Assembly: GCA_022561415.1 (NCBI GenBank)
Contig: JADFRH010000064.1
Span: forward strand, 1 to 9,987
Length of the DNA stretch: 9,987 bases
From: Planctomycetota bacterium
GTDB taxonomy: Bacteria; Planctomycetota; Phycisphaerae; UBA1845
Direction of reading: 5' to 3'
The notes below the pieces were generated by a model that did no database searches, was not told the DNA's origin, and saw nothing but the letters and a program-made list of their open reading frames with translations. A program made the position numbers and the translations under genes. Below are positions 1 through 6,468 of this stretch, in pieces. Position 1 is the stretch's first letter. Each line of letters begins with the position of its first letter.

Positions 1-2
1 GA

Positions 3-324
3 ATTGTCATTTCTTCCTATATTATCAATGCGGCCGGCGCCACCTTCTCGCCACCAGCTACCGTGACTCTAAGGTGGGACGACGTTGATCTTGATGGTCT
101 AGAAGATAACCTATTCCTTGATGAGGCGTTCTTCACCATTACTCAAGACGGGACATCGATTCCCGGGGCGGACTTCTGTTTCCTAGAAGACGCCGCCGAT
201 ACCGACGCTCTCACAATCGGGGCTCGCAATCATGGCGATGCTCACAATCGTCCTCGGCTCCATTATCGTTGGGCGACGCGCGCGAGCCCCCGGCCACCGC
301 TCCCGCCCTCTCGGGCCGGTTTGA
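3..324 (+). CDS. C-terminal end of a secreted/surface protein with IPTL-CTERM-type anchor (5' partial, apparent frameshift)
   Basis: The left window edge cuts this gene. From base 3 one frame reads an Asp-rich extracellular-type sequence with DVDLDGLED, a D-x-D-x-D-G-x-x-D pattern like calcium-binding loops. This frame loses coding character after about base 190 and runs to a stop at 363-365 through low-complexity Arg/Pro residues. In the frame one base further on, 187-324 encodes a typical planctomycete C-terminal sorting tail: IPTLSQSGLAIMAMLT, then a hydrophobic helix ending in GRRAR, then a short basic end and TGA at 322-324. IPTL/PEP-CTERM tails are known to direct secreted proteins to an envelope sorting system. 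I infer that both parts belong to one gene separated by a single extra base in 187-205. A perfect 6-bp inverted repeat (290-295 with 314-319) covers the end of the gene and is followed by only three T, so it is a weak terminator candidate. The function of the upstream domain is unknown. Confidence 0.6.
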
Positions 325-421
325 TTCCAGTGAAAGCTTCGCAAGCGTCGATAAGCCCTTCGTAGGCGCGGTGTGCGCGGAGGGCGTACACCCGGACTTC
401 GGCGGGGGCACAGGCGGCGTT

Positions 422-2878
422 ATGGAATCGAACGCTCAGGAAGCAAAGTTTCGACCGGCAAAACCGGCTTTGTCTGCGGTCGCGGCCACCATCGGCGCGC
501 TAGCGCTCTGTGCGTTTCTCTGGCCGGCGCTGCTCACGTTTGATCCGGGCGATTGGCCCAGCCCGAACCAATATCCGCACAACACACCGGTCCACAACGC
601 CTGCGGGGTGGTCGGGGCCTGGCTCGCCTATCAACTTCGTTACTGGCTCGGGCTCGGCTCGTTCGCGCTGCTAGCCATGGGTTTGATCGCGGTCGGCATC
701 CGGCTCATGAAGGGTCGCCTGGGCAGCCCGTGGGAACGCGGCCTCGGCGCCGCGCTGGTTGTTTGCTGCGTGACGGCGTTCGCCCACATGGTGACCGAGC
801 CCGCGGGCAGGATGCTCCCGGTCGGACACGGCGGCGTGGTCGGCTTCGCTCTGGGTCGCGCGCTCGAGGGACACATGCACTGGCTCGGCAGCAGCGTCGT
901 GCTGTCGGCCGGTCTGCTTGTCGGGTTGATCTTCGCGACCAACGGATGGATTCTCAAGCTGCCGGGCAAACTGCGCCGCAGCGGTCACATTCTGACGGCC
1001 ACAGCCCATTTGATGCGACGCTTCGTACGCACCCGAGCACGAACCGAAACCGACACAACGGATGGGGGTGTTTCGGCACAAGAGAGCGATGCGCTGATCG
1101 GGGAGGCTTCCGAGTTCGACGATGACGTGGAGGAAGAAGACGAGGAAGAGTACGAAGACGAGTACGAGGACGAAGAGGAAGAAGAAAACGTGGCCGTTGC
1201 GCCGGCAGTTCAGAATTCACGCACCGGGCCGATCGTGAATTTCCCGTCGCCTCGGCAGGAAGAAACGGCGGAGCCCTACCCGCGCGAGATCGAAAACTGG
1301 AAGCTGCCCTCGCCGACGCTGCTCACAAGACCTGAATTCGGCTTCGGCGCCGAGCAGGAGAACATCGTCCGCAAGCAGGCGCAGACACTCGAGCAGACCC
1401 TCGAAGAGTTCCGCCTCAACGCCCGTGTGGTCGAGATCGACACGGGACCGGTCATTACCATGTTCGAGCTCAAGCTCGGCGCAGGCATCAAGGTCTCGCA
1501 GATCGCCACGCTCTCCAACGACATTGCCCGGGCGCTGCGCGCCCCGGCCATCCGGGTGGTCGCCCCGATCTCCGGCAAGAACACCGTGGGGATCGAGGTG
1601 CCCAACGTCAAGAAAGAGGTCGTCCGCCTTCGCGAGTTGCTGACCGTTTCCGGCAAGGCGGCCAGCAAAATGACGCTTCCTCTTTTTCTGGGCAAAGACG
1701 CCGGCGGCGCGGCACTCACGATGGACCTGACCACGATGCCGCACCTGTTGATCGCCGGAACCACCGGCTCAGGCAAGAGCGTGTGTCTCCGGGCGATCAT
1801 CCTGAGCATTCTGATGACGAAACGTCCCGACCACGTCAAGCTCATCATCATCGACCCCAAGATGGTCGAGATGGCACAGTTCAAGGATCTGCCGCACCTG
1901 ATGTGCCCGATCGTGACGGACGTTGCCCAGGCCGAGCGAATCCTCGAGTGGGCGGTCACGAGGATGGACGAGCGCTATGAGCTGCTGGCGGAAGCGCGGG
2001 TCAAGAACATCGCCGGATACAACGCTCTTGGAAAGGACGAGTTGTACAGGCGGCTCAGCATCGAAAGCGAGCAAGAGAAATCGCGGGTCACCTCTCACCT
2101 TCCGTGTATCGTGATTATCATCGACGAGCTTTCCGACCTGATGATGACCGCCCCGCGGGAGATCGAGAATCACCTGGCCCGCCTCGCCCAGAAGTCCCGC
2201 GCGGTCGGGATTCATATCATCGTCGCGACGCAGCGACCCGAGGCGAAAGTCGTCACCGGGCTCATCAAATCAAACCTTCCGTCACGGATATGCTTCCGTG
2301 TGGCGTCGCGCATGGACTCGCGGATCGTTTTGGACCAGAACGGCGGCGAGGTTCTGATGGGACAGGGCGACATGCTCATGCTCCCACCGGGGATGCACAA
2401 ACTCATTCGCGCACAGGGAACCTACCTGGACGACTCCGAAGTGAACGCGGTGCTCGACGATCTGGCGCCCCGCGCCGAACCGGAATTCCACCCAGACTTG
2501 ATTCGGCTCTGCCGACCTGCGGGCGGCGGAAAGAGCGGGATGCGCGATCCGATGTTCAACGACGCCTCTCGCATTGTGGCCGAGACGCGAAGGGGAAGCG
2601 TCAGCCTGCTGCAACGCCGCCTAGGCGTCGGCTATTCGCGAGCGTCACGCCTGATCGAGCAGATGGCCCAGGCCGGGCTCGTCGGTGACCACAAGGGTTC
2701 ACAGGCCCGCGAAGTGTTCATGACCGCCGAGCAATGGGACGCGATGCTGGCTCAGTCCGCTGCGGAGGAGGCCCAAGAGGATGCCATGGCGGGCGCAGCG
2801 CCGGCCGCTCGCCCCCGTGCCGCGAGCCGGCTTGGCGGCTCTTCGCATGAATGGGTGTCCGCACACCAGGACGCGTGA
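422..2878 (+). CDS. ftsK: FtsK/SpoIIIE DNA translocase
   Basis: Membrane-anchored hexameric ATPase that pumps double-stranded DNA at the division septum to clear and align chromosome termini. The 818-residue product has four predicted membrane helices (about 16-38, 72-96, 107-124, 155-177). A very acidic linker follows (about 231-256, mostly Asp/Glu), then the alpha/beta motor. Walker A is GTTGSGKS at 446-453 and Walker B ends in IIIDE with D568/E569. The C-terminal winged-helix gamma domain is at about 709-772 (RRGSVSLLQRRLGVGYSRAS); in relatives it reads KOPS-type polarity sequences and contacts XerD. The linker is short compared with E. coli FtsK and the length is typical of SpoIIIE-like proteins. 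A tail of about 45 residues rich in Ala and Arg follows the gamma domain. ATG 422 was chosen because it lies just before the first helix; an in-frame TTG at 269 would add 51 unconserved residues inside the preceding gene's tail. No strong Shine-Dalgarno is seen. Confidence 0.95.
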   Translation: MESNAQEAKFRPAKPALSAVAATIGALALCAFLWPALLTFDPGDWPSPNQYPHNTPVHNACGVVGAWLAYQLRYWLGLGSFALLAMGLIAVGIRLMKGRLGSPWERGLGAALVVCCVTAFAHMVTEPAGRMLPVGHGGVVGFALGRALEGHMHWLGSSVVLSAGLLVGLIFATNGWILKLPGKLRRSGHILTATAHLMRRFVRTRARTETDTTDGGVSAQESDALIGEASEFDDDVEEEDEEEYEDEYEDEEEEENVAVAPAVQNSRTGPIVNFPSPRQEETAEPYPREIENWKLPSPTLLTRPEFGFGAEQENIVRKQAQTLEQTLEEFRLNARVVEIDTGPVITMFELKLGAGIKVSQIATLSNDIARALRAPAIRVVAPISGKNTVGIEVPNVKKEVVRLRELLTVSGKAASKMTLPLFLGKDAGGAALTMDLTTMPHLLIAGTTGSGKSVCLRAIILSILMTKRPDHVKLIIIDPKMVEMAQFKDLPHLMCPIVTDVAQAERILEWAVTRMDERYELLAEARVKNIAGYNALGKDELYRRLSIESEQEKSRVTSHLPCIVIIIDELSDLMMTAPREIENHLARLAQKSRAVGIHIIVATQRPEAKVVTGLIKSNLPSRICFRVASRMDSRIVLDQNGGEVLMGQGDMLMLPPGMHKLIRAQGTYLDDSEVNAVLDDLAPRAEPEFHPDLIRLCRPAGGGKSGMRDPMFNDASRIVAETRRGSVSLLQRRLGVGYSRASRLIEQMAQAGLVGDHKGSQAREVFMTAEQWDAMLAQSAAEEAQEDAMAGAAPAARPRAASRLGGSSHEWVSAHQDA

Positions 2879-2968
2879 CCTTGGCGGCGCGGATGTTCGA
2901 GGGCGTTGTACGTCCGATACCTTGCTCAAACGCGATTCTTGCGTCCGGGGGAGCTTCTTGGAGGACCG

Positions 2969-2983
2969 GCGGGAAACCCCCGC
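2969..2983 (+). other. Small GC hairpin upstream of the 2991 promoter
   Basis: GCGGG (2969-2973) pairs with CCCGC (2979-2983) around a 5-nt loop, eight bases before the -35 box of the predicted promoter. On the plus strand it is followed by AAAAGG rather than T residues, so it is not a classical intrinsic terminator for ftsK. It may be a weak transcript end or a site near the promoter. Confidence 0.3.
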
Positions 2984-2990
2984 AAAAGGA

Positions 2991-3019
2991 TGGACAGACC
3001 CACCGCGGTCGCCTATAAT
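2991..3019 (+). promoter_or_regulatory. Near-consensus sigma70-type promoter
   Basis: TGGACA (2991-2996, 5 of 6 to TTGACA) is separated by exactly 17 bp from a perfect TATAAT (3014-3019). Transcription would begin near 3026, 112 bp after the end of ftsK and about 317 bp before the next start codon. It is the best promoter match I saw in the window. It could drive the secreted-protein gene at 3343 with a long leader, or a short RNA ending near 3299. Confidence 0.55.
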
Positions 3020-3025
3020 CGGCGG

Positions 3026-3299
3026 AGCTTGGGGGGGATTCTCCATCCGGTGCGTGGCGTCAATGCGATCGCGTGACGGGGGTCTGCGGCGCCGAGAATT
3101 GGGGGTAACTGCTTCCCGGCGTGGGTGCGTTTTTTGCGTACGACCGGCCGCTCGATCTGTCCTTTGGGGGTACTTCCTGGCAATGTGGACGACGTTTCCC
3201 CGGCGTGACGCACGGGAACGGTATTCTTCAAGAAACGGTTGCATGCGTCGGTTCTTTCGGCTAAACTGGGCAGTCTTGCCGTGCTTCGGCGCTTTTTTT
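3026..3299 (+). ncRNA. Candidate short RNA or structured leader (not recognised)
   Basis: Most of the 464-bp gap between ftsK and the gene at 3343 shows no convincing coding frame. It is framed by the promoter at 2991-3019 and a terminator-like element at 3281-3299, which would give a transcript of about 270 nt. It has several plus-strand G-runs (3031-3037, 3078-3082, 3101-3105, 3166-3170) and a CGCCG/CGGCG inverted repeat (3090-3094 with 3117-3121). I compared it by eye with 6S, SRP, tmRNA, RNase P and c-di-GMP riboswitch signatures and did not recognise any of them. It may simply be the 5' leader of the downstream gene. Confidence 0.25.
3281..3299 (+). terminator. UUCG hairpin plus T7, intrinsic-terminator-like
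   Basis: GTGC (3281-3284), loop TTCG (3285-3288) and GCGC (3289-3292) form a 4-bp stem with the very stable C(UUCG)G loop and one G-U pair, followed by seven T (3293-3299). A second 4-bp hairpin (GGCA 3269-3272 with TGCC 3277-3280) lies directly in front and could stack on it. The stem is short, so termination may be partial. Its place 44 bp before the ATG at 3343 would suit attenuation of that gene. Confidence 0.4.
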
Positions 3300-3342
3300 C
3301 CGATCACACAGGTACTGAAATCGATGGTGTAGGGGGTTAGCG

Positions 3343-4674
3343 ATGACTAGCGTTATTGGGCGCTCTCGGTTGTTTTTGGGTTTTGTCGGGTTGCTTTCGG
3401 CTGCGTCGATGGACGTTCTGGCGACTGCGAAGGTCTCGCTGAAGGCGGTGGCAATCAACGGCAGCTCGATAGCGCCCACCAATTCGATTTCGGTCTTTTC
3501 CGGGGACACGATCACGGCCGAGATTTTCTTGTCCGATTGGACAACGACCATCGAAGCCCTCCAGAGTTATCAAACCGGCATGAGCCGGAATGTTCTTGTC
3601 AGCGGTACGCGCGGCAGCATGGTGCCGCTTGGATGGGACGCCCCGATCGCGACTGCGGATGCCATCGGTTGCACAACCGACGACGATTGCGTGGCAGAGT
3701 TCCCCTTCTGTGACACAGGGGCAGGTTTTTGCGTCGGCCCCAACCACGATCCATCACAGGGCGTGTTCATCGATTCAAACCGGGCCGACTTCGTTTTCAT
3801 AGATCCCAGTACGGGATTACCGCACTCGCATCTCGCCGTGGTCGACTTCCGAGGTCCCATTCTTCGTTACGGGGCGCTGCTGATTTCTCCCGCCGATTCA
3901 CAGACGTACACCATTCCGCCCAAGTACGCCGGCACGCTGAAACTCACGGTCTCGGACGATGCGTGCGGTACGTTTCGCTTGATTCTTCTGGCGAGCGATA
4001 CGGAATTGCTCGATCAGTCTGGAGTGCCGATTTCCCCGGTGACAAGGCAACGGCTTACCATTACGGTGACGTCACCCGGCGCCGCCGCGGGCCAGTGTAG
4101 CTGCCTGAACATCGTAGCGACCGACATACCGAATTGTACGATCGACGGGCGCCAGCCGACCGATCCCGACGGGAGCAACAACCAGATTCCACGCTCGGTA
4201 ACCTTCACGTTCGACTGTGCAGACACCACGAGCATCGCCAGCACCTCCAACTTTAGCCTCGACATTTTGCCCGATGTGACCGGTCCGTTCCTAGCAACCG
4301 CCACGTCAAACGGAAGCGATGTAACGGTTTCGCTGACGGGTCCGATGCGCGAACAGAGCTGGAATTGCATTACGTTTAACGAGACTGGCGATGGTGTCTG
4401 CCTCGGCATCATGCCGGGCGATGTGAACTCCGACGCTCGCTCCCAAAGTTTTGGCGGTGTCGAACTCAATGACATTTCGGCACTCGAGGAATGCCTGAAC
4501 AATCCCGGCACCTGCACACTGTTCCAGTGTGATATCAATCGAAGCGGCGCTTGCGGACCGCAGGATCTTCTTCGAGAGATTGACCTGCTGGTCGGGGTCG
4601 GTGCCTTTACGCTTTACGACGGCAAGAGAATCGCGGACGGTGGTGAAGTGGTTCTGTGCCCACTCGCTCCGTAG
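3343..4674 (+). CDS. Secreted protein with Cys-rich patch and dockerin-like C-terminus
   Basis: A 443-residue exported protein of unknown function. The N-terminus is a clear Sec signal peptide (basic SRLF region at about 8, hydrophobic core 10-22, likely cleavage near residue 27 after VLA). The body is beta-rich and Ser/Thr-rich, as in extracellular adhesin-like proteins. C110, C116, C123 and C130 form a small cysteine-rich patch (CTTDDDC...CDTGAGFC) of a type often seen in planctomycete surface proteins. The C-terminus carries two divergent EF-hand/dockerin-like loops, GDVNSDARS (D360, N362, D364) and CDINRSG (D397, N399), spaced as in dockerin type I repeats. Family knowledge suggests calcium binding or attachment to a surface partner; no catalytic motif is visible. 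ATG 3343 has a good Shine-Dalgarno (AGGGGG, 3331-3336). It stands alone and converges with the minus-strand remnant that follows. Confidence 0.75.
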   Translation: MTSVIGRSRLFLGFVGLLSAASMDVLATAKVSLKAVAINGSSIAPTNSISVFSGDTITAEIFLSDWTTTIEALQSYQTGMSRNVLVSGTRGSMVPLGWDAPIATADAIGCTTDDDCVAEFPFCDTGAGFCVGPNHDPSQGVFIDSNRADFVFIDPSTGLPHSHLAVVDFRGPILRYGALLISPADSQTYTIPPKYAGTLKLTVSDDACGTFRLILLASDTELLDQSGVPISPVTRQRLTITVTSPGAAAGQCSCLNIVATDIPNCTIDGRQPTDPDGSNNQIPRSVTFTFDCADTTSIASTSNFSLDILPDVTGPFLATATSNGSDVTVSLTGPMREQSWNCITFNETGDGVCLGIMPGDVNSDARSQSFGGVELNDISALEECLNNPGTCTLFQCDINRSGACGPQDLLREIDLLVGVGAFTLYDGKRIADGGEVVLCPLAP

Positions 4675-4759
4675 CCAGCGTGCGGGACCGACCTGGTTCG
4701 CGGATGTCTACGCTCCTTCTGCGGACGATCGAGATGGGTTCGGGATTTTGGCCAGGGAG

Positions 4760-5125
4760 TCAGCGACCCCGTTCATCGGCACACCAGTGACGTACCACCG
4801 TCTCTCGCGCGTCGATGTTTTTGATTAGGTTCTCCAGGAACATGTCGGGTTTCGGCATCCCCTCGCTGTCACTGATGGCCGTGAACCGTGCGACCTTCTC
4901 CACCGGCAGCCGATCAGCAATCGTTGGTAGCACGACATGCACCTTCGACGGCGCGTACACGACCACAAAGCGTATGGCCTTACTTCCGGCACTCATCGCT
5001 CATTCAGATGAATTGGTTGCGAACGCTGCGCCAATGCGGGCCACGCTTGAACGCCTCGGCGCCCGCGTAGAGGTCGCCGAGCTGATTGGGAGCGAACGCG
5101 TAATAGTGCGCATTTCCCTCGCGTC
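4760..5125 (-). pseudogene. Decayed fragment, possibly of an AlgJ/SGNH-type gene, in two frames
   Basis: Downstream of the ferredoxin gene on the same strand are two adjacent coding-like pieces. The first (about 5112-5004) reads NAHYYAFAPNQLGDLYAG...HWRSVRNQFI and stops at TGA 5006-5004. The second (4996-4760, 78 codons) is one base out of frame and reads IRFVVVYAPSKVHVVLP ... KPDMFLENL ... ARETVVRHWCADERG. Third codon positions are strongly G/C in both, like real genes here. The order (aromatic Trp-containing helix, then VVVYAPSK-HV, then a helix ending before WCA) resembles from memory the middle of AlgJ/AlgX-like SGNH proteins linked to polysaccharide acetylation. The N-terminal catalytic block and the C-terminal part are absent. 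I read it as a truncated, frameshifted remnant. Alternatively, the 78-codon piece (ATG at 4996) is a small intact gene. Family assignment is tentative. Confidence 0.4.
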
Positions 5126-5701
5126 TCACGTCGGTATGACAACGATGGCCTTGGGATCGGTCGGGCAACGGAGCTGACACACGCCGCACCCGACGCATCC
5201 CGCGCTGACCACGCTCGGCGGTCCGTCGTCGGGAAATCCGATCGCGGCTTCGCCCATCGGGCACGAATCGACACAGGCGGTGCATGATTCGCCCCGGCTG
5301 CGCACGCACAACGACGCATACACCTCCGCGACACCCATCGCGATATCGCCCGGGCTCACCAGCGGAAGCAACGCTCCGCTTGGACACACGGTGGTACACT
5401 TGAGACCGTCACAAACGACACACGCGGCAAGATCGGGATCGATCGCCGGCGTGCCCGCCGCGGCGCCACAGGAATCGGCCAGAGCGAATATCGCATCGGC
5501 CGGGCAAACCTCCACGCAGGCGCCGCAACGGATACAGGCCTCGACCAGCGCCGACTCCGCGATCGCACCGGGCGGACGCAGCCATCCGGAATCTCGCGGC
5601 TCGTTCGTCCGCTTCTCGATGTAGTCGGCCAGCGGCGTAATGAGTCGCGCTGCGGCTTCGCAAAAAAAAACCCTTCGTTTCGGGGCGTTCGGATCGTGCA
5701 T
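5126..5701 (-). CDS. Ferredoxin-type protein, four [4Fe-4S] clusters (NapG/MauM-like)
   Basis: A 191-residue electron-transfer protein with sixteen cysteines in four groups: CIRCGACVEVCP (C56, C59, C62, C66), CVVCDGLKCTTVCP (C94, C97, C102, C106), C132/C140/C143/C147, and CVGCGVCQLRCP (C169, C172, C175, C179). Such polyferredoxins (NapG, NapF, MauM type) carry electrons to or from membrane quinol or nitrate/nitrite-type systems; the partner here is not in the window. The N-terminus has KRRVFFCEAAARLITPL, a twin-arginine-containing amphipathic start seen in relatives, but it lacks a real Tat hydrophobic core, so I expect a cytoplasmic or membrane-peripheral protein. ATG 5701 fits the family start. 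An ATG at 5890 would add 63 unconserved residues, and the frame stays open back into the fur-type gene only by chance. Codons 11-13 include a run of nine A (plus strand 5662-5670). No strong Shine-Dalgarno. A weak minus-strand promoter (TCGACC 5778-5773, 17 bp, TATCAT 5755-5750) is possible. Confidence 0.85.
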   Translation of the reverse strand: MHDPNAPKRRVFFCEAAARLITPLADYIEKRTNEPRDSGWLRPPGAIAESALVEACIRCGACVEVCPADAIFALADSCGAAAGTPAIDPDLAACVVCDGLKCTTVCPSGALLPLVSPGDIAMGVAEVYASLCVRSRGESCTACVDSCPMGEAAIGFPDDGPPSVVSAGCVGCGVCQLRCPTDPKAIVVIPT

Positions 5702-5832
5702 CGTAATAGGCACCGGGCTGTCGGCCTTGTCTGGTCCGCGATCACCGACATGATAAGGCTCACCGCGCCCCGGGTCGACCGCTCGGGTGCAGGGCACCTC
5801 CTTGCCGAAACGAGAAATCCTCGCAGGCCAAC

Positions 5833-5861
5833 TTGCCTCCACACGATCGGCATTCGATAAT
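5833..5861 (+). promoter_or_regulatory. Predicted promoter of the Fur-family gene
   Basis: TTGCCT (5833-5838) and GATAAT (5856-5861) are separated by exactly 17 bp, giving a start near 5868 and a leader of about 47 nt before ATG 5915. It lies in the 213-bp divergent region shared with the ferredoxin gene, so a regulator bound here could control both. I did not find a clear Fur-box palindrome. Confidence 0.45.
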
Positions 5862-5914
5862 CCGCTCGCGACGGAGATCATGGGTTTCATCGTCCGGTCG
5901 CTGTTTGGGCGTCT

Positions 5915-6430
5915 ATGGAAGAAACGAAGCAAATTCATCCCGTCGCGGAGCTGCACGAGGCTTTTCGCCGCCACCTCAAGACGCACGGCATCAAGTACAC
6001 GGCCGCGCGCCGAAAGGTGCTGGACGCTGCGGTCGGCCTGAGTCACCACTTCGAGGCGGAACAGGTCTTGTACCTGCTGCGTGAGCGCGGCAGCAAAGTC
6101 AGCAAAGCGACGGTGTATCGCACGTTGCCGCTGCTGGTTGACTGCGGGATACTCAAACAGGTTCGGTTCGATGTCAAACAGGCGCACTACGAGTTCGCGT
6201 ACGGAGAGGATCCCCACGATCACATCGTGTGCCAACGCTGCGGGCGAATCATCGAGTTTTCCTCGGACGAAGTGATTGAGCTGCGCACACGGATCGCCCA
6301 ACGAAATCACTTTCACGCCATCACGCATCGCTTTCAGATTTCCGGTCTGTGCTGGGAGTGCTCGATCAAGTGTCCCGTGGCCGCGGCTCCGCTGCCCGGC
6401 GAGGCGAAGGCGGCCCACTCTGATGATTAG
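5915..6430 (+). CDS. Fur-family metal/peroxide-responsive transcription regulator
   Basis: A 171-residue dimeric repressor of the Fur/PerR/Zur superfamily. The winged helix covers about 13-85, with KYTAARRKVLDAAV and the recognition segment SKATVYRTLPLLVDCGIL (63-80). The regulatory domain has the expected metal ligands: HHFEAEQ (H44/H45, E47), HYEF (H91, E93), the HDH of DPHDHIVCQRCG (H101, H103) and a likely His near 132-138. The structural Zn site is C106/C109 with C146/C149 in GLCWEC. This ligand set is compatible with Fur, PerR or Zur; Asp104 of B. subtilis PerR and other discriminating positions cannot be aligned reliably by eye, so the cofactor is left open. The C-terminus is about 20 residues longer than usual and has an extra Cys (C153). 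It is divergent from a [4Fe-4S] ferredoxin gene, which fits iron or redox control, and it precedes cdsA by 38 bp, perhaps as first gene of an operon. Confidence 0.92.
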   Translation: MEETKQIHPVAELHEAFRRHLKTHGIKYTAARRKVLDAAVGLSHHFEAEQVLYLLRERGSKVSKATVYRTLPLLVDCGILKQVRFDVKQAHYEFAYGEDPHDHIVCQRCGRIIEFSSDEVIELRTRIAQRNHFHAITHRFQISGLCWECSIKCPVAAAPLPGEAKAAHSDD

Positions 6431-6468
6431 ACTCGGTCGCGCGCCCAGACCTGCATGACGTCGAGATC

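Noticed and set aside
269..421. Longer ftsK start at TTG 269
   Set aside because: The added 51 residues overlap the anchor tail of the previous gene, have no conserved motif, and the ATG at 422 directly precedes the first helix as in relatives.
3031..3170. Four runs of five or more G on the plus strand as a G-quadruplex
   Set aside because: The runs are about 18-60 bases apart, too far for an ordinary quadruplex; kept only as a description of the candidate leader.
2781..3332. A 183-codon plus-strand frame overlapping the end of ftsK and the following gap
   Set aside because: It starts inside the ftsK coding region, contains the promoter and terminator-like signals, and its product is low-complexity Arg-rich without domain character.
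4760..4996. HAD-family phosphatase fragment (KPDMFL resembles the PKPDPEMF motif)
   Set aside because: No DxD nucleophile or downstream acidic motif is present, and the preceding VVVYAPSK block fits an AlgJ/SGNH-like remnant better.
4815..5177. A 120-codon plus-strand frame opposite the decayed fragment
   Set aside because: Third codon positions are less G/C-biased than the minus-strand pieces, and it runs into the antisense of the ferredoxin gene.
5702..6418. N-terminal extension of the ferredoxin frame across the fur-type gene
   Set aside because: It is antisense to a clear Fur protein, lacks conserved motifs, and the family start is matched at 5701.
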